Shown here piece by piece: positions 1-8,121 of a stretch of 64,000 nt of DNA. The notes beneath the pieces were generated by a model, which saw only the letters and a program-made list of their open reading frames with translations, did not search any database and was not told the DNA's origin. Source of the DNA: Brevibacterium sp. S22 (lineage in GTDB: Bacteria > Actinomycetota > Actinomycetes > Actinomycetales > Brevibacteriaceae); assembly GCF_004745485.1 (NCBI RefSeq), contig NZ_RHFG01000020.1, forward strand, positions 1-64,000, written 5' to 3'. The translations under genes were made by a program, and so were the position numbers. The stretch's first letter is position 1, and each line of letters starts with the position of its first letter.

Positions 1-262
1 TCGAAACGTCCTTATCGACCATGACCCCATCGTCGGCGTGCCCTGCTGCCCGGCGGAAGTGTTTCGCGGGGATTTTTCTGTGAGGCACGACCCCTTGGAA
101 CGCGGGGACTTTCTACGAGTCTCGTCGGGACGTTGACTCCGCGGACCTGGGCGGTTCATACTTGAGCTTCAGGCGGCGATGGCGCGAGCGGAACGGCTCA
201 GGCAGCGACGACGCGAGCGGAACGGCTCAGGCGGCGATGGCTCAGGGCGGGCGGGGAGCGGT
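1..262. other. Left-edge intergenic stretch
   Basis: No coding region could be supported here. The last 80 bases hold a 29-bp tandem duplication (separate entry). The GGGGAG at about 254-259 is the ribosome binding site of the hydrolase-fold gene that starts at 263. Anything ending before base 140 would be the tail of a gene lying outside the window. Confidence 0.5.
183..240. repeat. 29-bp tandem duplication
   Basis: Two adjacent 29-bp units at 183-211 and 212-240 share a 20-base identical core beginning CGCGAGCGGAACGGC and differ only near their ends. A partial third copy of the unit's end (AGGCGGCGATGG) precedes them at 171-182. The array lies just before the RBS of the downstream gene, so it is probably 5' untranslated sequence. 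An in-frame ATG at 179 would read through it as a low-complexity Arg/Gly tract. Confidence 0.75.
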
Positions 263-1102
263 ATGGACATCTGCGAAGTCGATGGAGTGAGCCTCGGTGT
301 CGACGAGTTCGGCGAAACGGAATCGCCGCTGGTCCTCTGCCTCGGCGCGCCGACCATGCTGTCCTGGCCCGATGCTCTGTGCCGGCACCTGGCAGCGCGG
401 GGACGTCACGTTGTGCGCTGTGATCTCCGCGATGCCGGAGCCTCAAGCAGGGGCGACCTCACAACGCCGAACTACACTCTGCGAGATCTCGCCGCCGATG
501 CCGCCGAACTCGCTCGGACCTTCGACGACCGGCCCGCGCATCTGGCGGGAATCGGCATCAGCGGGATGGTCGCCCAGATCGCAGCCCTCGACCACCCAGA
601 TGCGTTCTCGGCACTCACCCTGATCGGGACCAGGCCGGTCGCTCCCGGACCCGTCGACGACGATCTGCCCGATCATGATCAGGCCACGATGGGCCCGCTG
701 TTCGATCGACCGCAGCCGGACTGGACGGACGTCGAATCGGTGGCGGACTTCATGTCCGCAGGGGCGCAGATCCTCGGCGACGACCCTGCAGAGGCACGCG
801 CAGTCGCTGCGAAGATCTGGGCTCGGACTCGGGCCTCCGACGCGCAGGCTCACCTGGCCGATCAGCTCGGAACGGTGTTCTCGCGCCTCGACTGCAGGCC
901 GCGCTGGAGGCAGAGACTCCCGCTGCTGCGGCTGCCGACGCTGGTCGTGCACGGTCGCCTCGACCCGTTCTTCCCACTGGGCAATGGAGAGGCGCTCGCA
1001 CGGGAGATTCCAGGTGCCCGGCTGCTCATCCTCGACAAGGCGTCCAGAGCCGTGCCGGCCACAGACATCCCCGAGGTCGCGACGGCCATGGCCGCACTCT
1101 GA
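263..1102 (+). CDS. Alpha/beta-hydrolase-fold protein lacking catalytic Ser and His
   Basis: This 279-residue protein has the fold of the small-molecule alpha/beta hydrolases (esterase, peroxidase and lactonase-like). The start at 263 is chosen for GGGGAG just upstream. The nucleophile elbow, normally Gly-x-Ser-x-Gly before MVAQ, reads AGIGISGMVAQ around residues 96-106, so Gly98 sits where the serine should be. A serine two residues later, Ser100, is out of register. Near the C-terminus the usual catalytic His is replaced by Arg262 (KASRAVP). The acidic member is kept (HGRLDPFF, Asp234). The family fold is clear, but it is probably a pseudoenzyme or an enzyme with a different chemistry. It stands alone, convergent with the symporter genes. 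No substrate can be proposed. Confidence 0.8.
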   Translation: MDICEVDGVSLGVDEFGETESPLVLCLGAPTMLSWPDALCRHLAARGRHVVRCDLRDAGASSRGDLTTPNYTLRDLAADAAELARTFDDRPAHLAGIGISGMVAQIAALDHPDAFSALTLIGTRPVAPGPVDDDLPDHDQATMGPLFDRPQPDWTDVESVADFMSAGAQILGDDPAEARAVAAKIWARTRASDAQAHLADQLGTVFSRLDCRPRWRQRLPLLRLPTLVVHGRLDPFFPLGNGEALAREIPGARLLILDKASRAVPATDIPEVATAMAAL

Positions 1103-1127
1103 CCCGGCGTCGCATCAGCTCAAGGGA

Positions 1128-1430
1128 TCAGTCGGTGCCGGGGGCCGCCTCGGTGCCGGTGTCTGTTGCATCATCGGGAGTCTCGACGATGCGGATCGGG
1201 CGCAGCTTCGCCCAGATGAGGAAGACGGCAGCGGTGATGATGAGGCCGATTCCGGTCCACAGGTTCGCGTCGACGCCGCCGGTGCGTTCGGCTTCGTCGG
1301 GCGTGAAGCCGAAGATTCCGGCGAACGTGAGGATGACGCCGAAGATCGCCAGCAGCACACCGATGAAGTTGCGGACGTCGAACGCGCCTGCGGTCTTGGT
1401 CAGTTCGTTGGATTTGCTCATGGGTCTCAT
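1128..1430 (-). CDS. Small two-helix membrane protein downstream of the symporter
   Basis: The product is about 100 residues with two predicted transmembrane helices, one near residues 22-42 (IGVLLAIFGVILTFAGIFGF) and one near 58-76, joined by a short acidic loop, and a polar acidic tail. It begins 8 bases after the symporter stop codon and its AAAGGAG overlaps that stop region, so the two are surely cotranscribed. Two ATGs compete: 1430, only 3 bases from the Shine-Dalgarno sequence, and 1421, 12 bases away. The first is given. I do not recognise the family. The position suggests an accessory subunit of the transporter, which is inference only. Confidence 0.75.
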   Translation of the reverse strand: MRPMSKSNELTKTAGAFDVRNFIGVLLAIFGVILTFAGIFGFTPDEAERTGGVDANLWTGIGLIITAAVFLIWAKLRPIRIVETPDDATDTGTEAAPGTD

Positions 1431-1438
1431 TGGCTCCT

Positions 1439-3136
1439 TTAGCCGAAGGTCACGTTGAGGATGATGACGAGCACCAAGGCGACACCCGCGACGGGCACGG
1501 GACGCTTCCAGAAGGGCGCCTTCGGTTCGCTGAGGTCCTCGAAGTCGGACTTCGGAGTCTCAGAGTAGACCAGTCCGCGCAGTTCGGCAGCGGGCTTCGG
1601 TGTCGTGTAGAAGGTGACGATCACGGACAGGAGGATGTCGACGATGAACGCAGTGCTCGCGGCGAGGAACGCGGCACCCTGACCGGGCAGGTCGAGGACT
1701 CCGGTCTCGGCGAGGATGAACACGGCCACGGCCGAAAGCGTGCCGCCGACGAGGCCGACCCAACCGGCGGTCGCCGACATCCGCTTCCAGAACATACCGA
1801 GGATGAACGTGGCGAAGAGCGGGGCGTTGAAGAAGCCGAACAGCGTCTGCAGGTAGTCCATGAGGTTGGAGAAGTTGCCGGCGATGAGAGCGGTGAAGAT
1901 CGCGACGACAGAAGCGCCGATTGTGGCCCAGCGGCCGATCTTCAGGTAGTAGTCGTCCTCGCGGTCCTTGACCACGTACTGCTGCCACAGGTCATAGCTG
2001 AAGACCGTGTTGAACGCTGAGATGTTCGCGGCCATGCCGGCCATGAACGCGGCGAGGAGGCCGGCGATCGCCACACCGAGCAGACCGTTGGGCAGGACCT
2101 CGCGCATCAGCAGCAGGAGCGCATCGTTATACGTCACACCCGTCTGCTCCAGCGCGGCCGCCTCGTCGATGGAGGCCGAGATCTCCTTGAACTGCGACAT
2201 CTGCGGAACGAGCACAGCGGCGATCATGCCGGGGACGACGACGATGAAGGGAATGAGCATCTTCGGGAAGGCGCCGATGATCGGAGTCAGACGCGCGGCA
2301 TTGATCGACTTCGAAGCCATGGCACGCTGAACCTCGACGAAGTTCGTCGTCCAGTAGCCGAAGGAGAGGACGAAGCCGAGGCCAAAGACGATTCCGACGA
2401 CAGAGAGAATGGGGTTGGAGAAGCCGGAGAGCTGCTCGCCGGGCCAGCTGCTCAGCTGTTCGGCGCCGAGCATTCCGTCATTGCTCACCTTGTCGACCAG
2501 ACCGTCCCAGCCGCCGACGCGGTTGAGGCCGATGAGCGTCAGCGGCAGGAGGGCCGCGACGATGACGAAGAACTGCAGCACCTCGTTGTAGATCGCCGCG
2601 CTCAGACCGCCGAGGGTGATGTAGGACAGGACGATGGCGGCGGCGACGATGAGCGTGATCCACAGCGGCCAGCCGAGCAGACGGTTGACGATCGTGCCGA
2701 GCAGGAACAGGTTGACTCCGGCGATGAGCAGCTGTGCGATGGCGAAGGACAGCGCATTGACGAGGTGAGCTCCCGTGCCGAAGCGTCTGCGCATGAACTC
2801 CGGAACCGACCGGACCTTCGATCCGTAGTAGAAGGGCATCATCACGACACCGAGGAACAGCATCGCCGGAACCGCGCCGATCCAGAAGTAGTGCATCGTC
2901 GGCATGCCGTACTGAGCGCCCGTGGCGGACATGCCCATGATCTCCACGGCGCCGAGGTTGGCCGAGACGAACGCCAGCGCCGTGACCCATGCCGGCAGGC
3001 TCCGTCCGGAGAGGAGGAACTCGATGCTCGAGGAGATCCCGCGTTTGGCGAACCACCCGATTCCGAGGACGAAGATGAAGTAGATCGCTATCAGCAGATA
3101 GTCGATCCACTGTGCGTCCAAGCGGATTGCTTCCAA
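1439..3136 (-). CDS. Sodium/solute symporter, SGLT-like (SSS family)
   Basis: The protein has about 565 residues and some 13-14 hydrophobic helices. It belongs to the solute:sodium symporter family, in which Na+ drives uptake of sugars, inositol and similar solutes. The N-terminal pattern ending in SGRSLP, the YITLGGLSAAIYNEVLQFF helix and the FVEVQRAMASKS stretch resemble SGLT-type members. I prefer the TTG at 3136 because GGAGG lies four bases before it; an ATG at 3169 has no such site and would add eleven residues. A duplicated TGCGTCAGTGCA lies just upstream and may be an operator. The small membrane gene follows. Substrate is not determinable; the neighbouring galactofuranose-type ABC operon makes a sugar plausible. 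Confidence 0.88.
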   Translation of the reverse strand: MEAIRLDAQWIDYLLIAIYFIFVLGIGWFAKRGISSSIEFLLSGRSLPAWVTALAFVSANLGAVEIMGMSATGAQYGMPTMHYFWIGAVPAMLFLGVVMMPFYYGSKVRSVPEFMRRRFGTGAHLVNALSFAIAQLLIAGVNLFLLGTIVNRLLGWPLWITLIVAAAIVLSYITLGGLSAAIYNEVLQFFVIVAALLPLTLIGLNRVGGWDGLVDKVSNDGMLGAEQLSSWPGEQLSGFSNPILSVVGIVFGLGFVLSFGYWTTNFVEVQRAMASKSINAARLTPIIGAFPKMLIPFIVVVPGMIAAVLVPQMSQFKEISASIDEAAALEQTGVTYNDALLLLMREVLPNGLLGVAIAGLLAAFMAGMAANISAFNTVFSYDLWQQYVVKDREDDYYLKIGRWATIGASVVAIFTALIAGNFSNLMDYLQTLFGFFNAPLFATFILGMFWKRMSATAGWVGLVGGTLSAVAVFILAETGVLDLPGQGAAFLAASTAFIVDILLSVIVTFYTTPKPAAELRGLVYSETPKSDFEDLSEPKAPFWKRPVPVAGVALVLVIILNVTFG

Positions 3137-3148
3137 GGTTCCTCCATA

Positions 3149-3183
3149 TGCGTCAGTGCATGGTTGCAAAGTGCGTCAGTGCA
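3149..3183. repeat. Direct repeat upstream of symporter (possible operator)
   Basis: The 12-mer TGCGTCAGTGCA occurs at 3149-3160 and again at 3172-3183, with 23 bases between starts, roughly two helical turns. It sits between the symporter RBS and a possible leftward -10 box (TAAAGT, complement of 3218-3223). That spacing and position fit a dimer or tetramer binding site, but no regulator is assigned. Confidence 0.5.
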
Positions 3184-3291
3184 AGGCTGCGTGTGGTGTG
3201 TGACACCCCGAGTGGACACTTTAGAGGATTGTGAGCCTGATCGCTAGTGATCGAACCTGAACAGTTTTGATCGTTTGAGGCGGAGCCGCGG

Positions 3292-3343
3292 AACACACGC
3301 ATCAGCGCGCACTTCTACGCGCTTACGAAGGTTTCTGCGTGTT
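3292..3343 (-). terminator. Nested hairpin after the galactofuranose-type operon
   Basis: Immediately beyond the stop of the last permease gene the leftward transcript can form an outer stem (ACACGCA with TGCGTGT) enclosing an inner one (AGCGCG with CGCGCT). There is no run of U residues, so it could be a weak terminator or a 3' stabilising structure. Confidence 0.4.
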
Positions 3344-4396
3344 TCAGCCCGGTTCGGGCGCGTCGGCCTCGCCGCCGCGGCGTCGTGCTCGCTCCTTTGC
3401 CTGAACCCGAGACAGCAGCACCTGAGCGACGGCGACGACGAGCAGCACAGCACCATTGACGACGGCCTGCCAATTCGAATTCGTCAGCCCCATCCGGTTG
3501 ATGAGGTTGGCAACCACCTGCAGCAGCACGACGCCGACAAGAGAGCCGACAACAGTTCCAGCACCGCCGGTGAGCAGCGTACCGCCGAGGACGACTGCGG
3601 CAATCGCGGTGAGTTCGAGCCCGACACCGAGGGTGGTCACCCCGGACGCCGTATACGACGCGGTCAGCGCTCCCGCCGATCCGGCCATGGTCCCGGACAC
3701 CGCGAAGACGATGAGGGTCGAGCGCAGCACCGGCAGACCCATGAGGCGGGCGGCATCGGGCTGACCGCCGATGGCCAGCAGAGTCGAACCGTAGGAGGTG
3801 CGGTGAAGGACGAGGACACCGACGGCGAAGAGGACGATGACGATCCACACGGGAAATCCGAGGCCGAGGAAGGACCCACGGCTGAGTTCGAGGAACGCCG
3901 CATCAGCGGGCACCTTATAGGTCTCAGACCCTTCTTCGGTCAGCGCCAAGAGCAGACCGCGGGCGAAGAGCAGCCCGGCGAGGGTGACGATGAAGGAGGG
4001 GATCGAGGTGAATGCGACGATCGCGCCCTGGACGAGTCCGATGAGGGTGCACACGATGAGCGGAACGAGAACTGCTGTGAGGAATCCGTACTGAGACGCC
4101 CACGCGGCGAGGACTCCGCCGAGCGCGAAGACCGACCCCACCGAAAGGTCGATGCCCCCGGTGAAGATCACGAAGGTCAGGCCCAGAGCCAATGGTGCGA
4201 GGAAGGCGGCCTGCAGCGCGATCTGGCTGAGGTTGCCCACGGACGCGAACGAGGGAAACGCGAACGAGGAGACAAGGATGAGGCCGAGCAGAATCACCAA
4301 GGCACCGTTGCGCTGAGTCAGGCGAGCCAGCTTCTCAACTCTTGTCCGCGTGCCCGCACCAGCGGGAGCCGCCTCGGCGGTGGAAGCGGTGGTCAT
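3344..4396 (-). CDS. yjfF: ABC sugar importer permease, YjfF-like
   Basis: This 350-residue permease is the second of two in a galactofuranose-type importer. It carries the EAA-like signature of the RbsC family (TGGIDLSVGSVFALGG) and about eight to ten helices. Segments such as IPSFIVTLAGLLFARG, AIGGQPDAARLMGL and GVGLELTAIAAVVLGGTLL match what I remember of E. coli YjfF closely. The start overlaps the preceding permease stop by four bases (ATGA), indicating translational coupling. It is the last gene of the operon and is followed by a hairpin. Family is certain; galactofuranose as substrate is inferred from sequence likeness and the two-permease layout. Confidence 0.88.
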   Translation of the reverse strand: MTTASTAEAAPAGAGTRTRVEKLARLTQRNGALVILLGLILVSSFAFPSFASVGNLSQIALQAAFLAPLALGLTFVIFTGGIDLSVGSVFALGGVLAAWASQYGFLTAVLVPLIVCTLIGLVQGAIVAFTSIPSFIVTLAGLLFARGLLLALTEEGSETYKVPADAAFLELSRGSFLGLGFPVWIVIVLFAVGVLVLHRTSYGSTLLAIGGQPDAARLMGLPVLRSTLIVFAVSGTMAGSAGALTASYTASGVTTLGVGLELTAIAAVVLGGTLLTGGAGTVVGSLVGVVLLQVVANLINRMGLTNSNWQAVVNGAVLLVVAVAQVLLSRVQAKERARRRGGEADAPEPG

Positions 4397-5361
4397 GTCT
4401 TTCTCCTTCCGACCTGGAGGGCGACGGCGACGACGATGACGACCGCCTGAACCATCTGGGAGACGGAGTCCGGGATGTTGTGGGAGACCAGGGTGGACAC
4501 GATGAGCTGCATCAGCAGCGCACCGCCGACGGTGCCGAGGATGCGCACTTTCCCTCCGGCCAGCGAGGTTCCTCCGATGACGACGGCGGCGATCGCAGAG
4601 AGTTCCATGAGCAGTCCGAGGGTGCGTGGGTCACTGGCCTGGGAGCGGGCGGCCACGAGGACTCCGGCAAACGCGGCGAGCAGCCCGGAGAGGACATAGA
4701 CGCTGACCAGCACGGTTCTGATGCGGATTCCGGCGAGTTCGGCAGCCAGCTTATTGCCGCCGATCGCCTCGACCATGATTCCGAACGTGGTGCGGCGCAT
4801 CAGGAATGCGACGATGAGGACGAGGATGACGGCGCTGAGCACCGAATACGGGATGCCGAGCACGGAACCGGACCCGAGCGCGGCGAGTCCGGGGTCGGAG
4901 AGATTCTTGATCTCACCGCCGATGACGTTCGCCAGACCGCGGCCGCCGATGAGCACGGCCAAGGTTGCGACGATGGGTTGGATGCCGAAGTACGAGACGA
5001 GCACGCCGATCATCAGACCCGACAGCCCGCCGGCGAGGATCCCGACGAGGATCGCCGGCACGGTTCCGTAGCCGATGTAGAGCGGCATGATGGCTGCCGA
5101 CAGTGCCATCACGCTGCCCACCGACAGGTCGATGCCCTTCGTGCCGATGACCATGGCCATGCCGAGTGCCACGATGAGCACCGGAGCGGTCTGAATGAGC
5201 TGCAGGCGAAAGTTGTCGACGGTGAGGAAGTGCGGAGTGATGATCGCGTTGATGACCACCAACAGGGCCAAAGCGACATAGACTCCGTAGTTCGCGATCC
5301 ATGCTCGCACCGTCATCGAGCGCTTCCCCGGCACCGAGGCGGTGGTGGGAGCGGCCTTCAT
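4393..5361 (-). CDS. ytfT: ABC sugar importer permease, YtfT-like
   Basis: A 322-residue inner-membrane permease of the RbsC/XylH family. The motif GTKGIDLSVGSVMALSAAI and the segments GSGSVLGIP and MELSAIAAVVIGGTSLAGG correspond to E. coli YtfT. The start at 5361 is set by GGAGG and by a four-base ATGA overlap with the upstream ATPase stop; the reading frame stays open further upstream, but that part is the shadow of the ATPase gene. It pairs with the YjfF-like permease to form a heterodimeric channel energised by the YtfR-like ATPase. Confidence 0.88.
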   Translation of the reverse strand: MKAAPTTASVPGKRSMTVRAWIANYGVYVALALLVVINAIITPHFLTVDNFRLQLIQTAPVLIVALGMAMVIGTKGIDLSVGSVMALSAAIMPLYIGYGTVPAILVGILAGGLSGLMIGVLVSYFGIQPIVATLAVLIGGRGLANVIGGEIKNLSDPGLAALGSGSVLGIPYSVLSAVILVLIVAFLMRRTTFGIMVEAIGGNKLAAELAGIRIRTVLVSVYVLSGLLAAFAGVLVAARSQASDPRTLGLLMELSAIAAVVIGGTSLAGGKVRILGTVGGALLMQLIVSTLVSHNIPDSVSQMVQAVVIVVAVALQVGRRKT

Positions 5362-6914
5362 CGCTGACCTCCATCGACCAGGGCTGACAGAAGTCGAGCG
5401 TTGTCCACCTGGTCGTCGGTCAGGACCTCGCTGATCTCTCCGTCGCGCAGCACGAGGATGGTGTCCGAGCCGGCAACGAGTTCTTCGGTCTCCGAAGAGA
5501 TCAGGACGACGGCCATGCCCTTCTCCGCCAGTTCGTCGATGAGAGCCTGCACCTCCTGTTTGGCACCGACGTCGATGCCGCGAGTCGGTTCGTCGAGGAG
5601 GAACGCCGAGGGCTCGGTGCACAGCCACCGGGCGATGAGCATCTTCTGCTGATTGCCGCCGGAGAGTTCGGAGAGGAGCTGGGTGGAGGACGAGACCTTG
5701 ATGCCCAGCCGGCGAATCCACTGCTCGACGAGTTCATCGATTCTGCGGTTCGACAGCACTCCGGCATTCGAAACCCGCGGCAGGATGCCGAGGATGATGT
5801 TGTCGCGGACGCTGAGTTCAGGGACGATGCCTTCGGCTTTCCGGTCCTCGGACAGCAGCGCGATTCCTGCTCTCAGGGCCGCCGGCACGGATCCGCGTCG
5901 GACCGTTCTGCCCTCGACGGTGATCTGTCCGGAGCTCGTTTCGAGGCCGCCGTAGATCGCCTTGACGATTTCGCTGCGGCCGGAGCCGAGAAGTCCGGCC
6001 AGGCCGACGATCTCTCCTTCTCGAACGGTCACGTCGACTGAATGCAGGCGGCCGGGCGCGCTCAGGTCTTTCGCCTCAAGCACCACCTCCGCCGCGGTTT
6101 CGGAAGAATCGCTTTCAGTGAATGAGGTGACGCCGTGTTCGGCGATGTCGCGGCCGAGCATGGCCGAGATGAGAGACCGACGGTCGAGCTCGTGCATCGG
6201 TCCGGTGTGGACGACGCGTCCGTCGCGCAGGATGGTCACCTCATCGCAGAGCTCCCACAGCTCATCGAGTCGGTGTGAGATGAAGACTATGCCCACTCCT
6301 TGGTCCCGGAGTCTGCGGGCCACGGAGAACAGCACTTCGACTTCTCGGCGTTCCAAGGAGGATGTCGGCTCATCCATGATGACCACGCGCGCTTCGGTTG
6401 TCACTGCTCGTGCCAGTGCGATCATCTGCTGGACGCCGAGACCCAGCACACCGAGCTCCGCGGTCACGTCGACATCGATGCCGAGATCTCTGACCACCTC
6501 GGCGGCCCTCCGGTTGAGGGCGCGCAAGTCGATGAGTCCGAGGCGGTTGCGTGGTTCGCGACCGAGGAAGATATTGCGCGCCACCGAGAGGAGGGGGACG
6601 AGGTTGACCTCTTGGTAGACCGTGGAGACTCCGGCGTCCTGTGCCTGTGAGGGGTGATTGAACCGGACTTCCGCGCCGGCAAGCTCGATGCTGCCTGTCT
6701 CGGCTTGGTAGACCCCGGTCAGTGATTTGATGAGAGTGGACTTACCCGCCCCGTTCTCACCGACGATGGTGTGGATCGTGCCGGGGCGCAGCGAGAAGTC
6801 GACGTCGTGAAGAACATGGACACCGGAGAACGATTTGTTCAGCCCACGTGCGGCCAGCGCCAGCACAGTCTCCTCGGGAGGCTGCGCTGGGGCCGGATGG
6901 GATGTGCCGATCAC
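5358..6914 (-). CDS. ytfR: ABC sugar importer ATPase with two nucleotide-binding domains, YtfR-like
   Basis: About 518 residues, the usual size for fused sugar-import ATPases (RbsA/MglA type). Domain 1 has Walker A GENGAGKST and a degenerate signature LGLGVQQM. Domain 2 has the weak P-loop GLLGSGRSE usual in this family and a normal signature LSGGNQQK followed by LLDEPTRGIDV. I chose the GTG at 6914, one base past the binding-protein stop. An open frame continues upstream to 7001 but would overlap the binding-protein gene. It couples ATP hydrolysis to the two following permeases, with which it overlaps translationally. Confidence 0.88.
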   Translation of the reverse strand: MIGTSHPAPAQPPEETVLALAARGLNKSFSGVHVLHDVDFSLRPGTIHTIVGENGAGKSTLIKSLTGVYQAETGSIELAGAEVRFNHPSQAQDAGVSTVYQEVNLVPLLSVARNIFLGREPRNRLGLIDLRALNRRAAEVVRDLGIDVDVTAELGVLGLGVQQMIALARAVTTEARVVIMDEPTSSLERREVEVLFSVARRLRDQGVGIVFISHRLDELWELCDEVTILRDGRVVHTGPMHELDRRSLISAMLGRDIAEHGVTSFTESDSSETAAEVVLEAKDLSAPGRLHSVDVTVREGEIVGLAGLLGSGRSEIVKAIYGGLETSSGQITVEGRTVRRGSVPAALRAGIALLSEDRKAEGIVPELSVRDNIILGILPRVSNAGVLSNRRIDELVEQWIRRLGIKVSSSTQLLSELSGGNQQKMLIARWLCTEPSAFLLDEPTRGIDVGAKQEVQALIDELAEKGMAVVLISSETEELVAGSDTILVLRDGEISEVLTDDQVDNARLLSALVDGGQR

Positions 6915-6915
6915 G

Positions 6916-8010
6916 TCAGAACGCCTGACCGACCTGTTCTTCGGCGTTGTCGGGCGTGTACTCGCCGTCCTTGATGATGATGTCCTCCGAGATCTCCTCA
7001 CCGGAGTAGAACCTGCTCAAGGTGTCGAAGACCAGCGGTCCGAAGCGCGGGTTCGATTCGATCACCGCGTTGTACTTACCCGAGATGATGGCATCGACAG
7101 CATTCTTCGTGCCGTCGATCGACACGATCTTGACGTCCTTGCCCGGTTCCTTTCCGGCTTCCTGGATCGCGGCCATCGCGCCGAGGCCCTCTTCGTCATT
7201 GAATGCGTAGACCGCGTCGATCTCCGGGTTCGACTGCAGCAGCTGAGCGGTGACCTCCTGGCCTTCCGAGCGTGAGGCATTCGCCGTCTGCTCGGCGACG
7301 ATCTCGATGTCCGAGTATTCTGCCTTCACCTGATCTTTGAAGCCGTTCTGGCGACCGTCGGTGACGTTGTTGCCCGATGGCCCCAGCAGCATGGCGACCT
7401 TCGCCTTGGAGTCCGTGGCCTCGGCCAGGGCATCCGCTGCGCGCTCGCCCTGCTTGACGAAGTCCGAACCGATGAAGGTGAGGTAGTCGTCGCAGGACTT
7501 GTTGGTGACCTTTCTGTCGATGGTCACGACGGGGACACTCTTCTTCTTGGCCGCGCTCAGCGCCGAGTCGAGTCCGTCGGAGTTGACGGGGGCGATGACG
7601 AGCATGTCAACGTTCTGGCTGAGGAGGTTCTCGATATCGCTGATCTGCTTGGGCAGTTCGTTGTTGGCGTTTGTGACGACGAGCTCGGCACCGGCGTCCT
7701 CAGCCGCATCCTTTAAGGATTTGGTTTCAGCTGCGCGAAAGCTCGCGGAATCCGGCTCGGACTGAGAGAAGCCGACCTTCGCTCCTTCGATCTCGACCTT
7801 GTCGACGCCGTAGTCGTCCATGGTGCAGGTGGGGCCCGAAGATCCGGCGCTGTCAGCGGCTTGAGCGGCTTCGCCGCCGCCTCCGCCCGAGGCTTCGGGA
7901 TCGCTGCCTTCGTTGGTGCAGCCGGACAGCAGCAGTCCTCCTGCTGCAGCGATGGCACACACTCGAACTGCTGTGGAGCGGAAGACCGAATGCGATTCTC
8001 TGATTGTCAT
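6916..8010 (-). CDS. ytfQ: Periplasmic-type sugar-binding lipoprotein, YtfQ-like
   Basis: A 364-residue lipoprotein: Arg-containing n-region, hydrophobic stretch and lipobox LLSGC, then a Gly/Ser/Ala linker and a peripheral-binding-protein fold. VGFSQSEPDSASFRAAETKS, TFIGSDFVKQG and ESNPRFGP are close to E. coli YtfQ, the galactofuranose-binding protein. The start at 8010 follows AGAGG; an ATG at 8055 lacks a signal-peptide-like beginning. As the first gene of a four-gene importer operon it sets specificity. It lies 111 bases from the stop of a DeoR-family gene that is transcribed in the same direction and may regulate it. Confidence 0.9.
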   Translation of the reverse strand: MTIRESHSVFRSTAVRVCAIAAAGGLLLSGCTNEGSDPEASGGGGGEAAQAADSAGSSGPTCTMDDYGVDKVEIEGAKVGFSQSEPDSASFRAAETKSLKDAAEDAGAELVVTNANNELPKQISDIENLLSQNVDMLVIAPVNSDGLDSALSAAKKKSVPVVTIDRKVTNKSCDDYLTFIGSDFVKQGERAADALAEATDSKAKVAMLLGPSGNNVTDGRQNGFKDQVKAEYSDIEIVAEQTANASRSEGQEVTAQLLQSNPEIDAVYAFNDEEGLGAMAAIQEAGKEPGKDVKIVSIDGTKNAVDAIISGKYNAVIESNPRFGPLVFDTLSRFYSGEEISEDIIIKDGEYTPDNAEEQVGQAF

Positions 8011-8121
8011 CTGTGCCTCTTCTGTCGGTACGGCCCCATTGCCGTGACTGATCAAAAGTTATCAGAATCACAATAAAGCAATCAAGAAGTAGAGGTGTAG
8101 TGATTTGCGCGACGCGCAGAA

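Noticed and set aside
179..262. N-terminal extension of the hydrolase from ATG 179
   Set aside because: It reads through the tandem repeat as Arg/Gly-rich sequence and a good RBS lies before 263.
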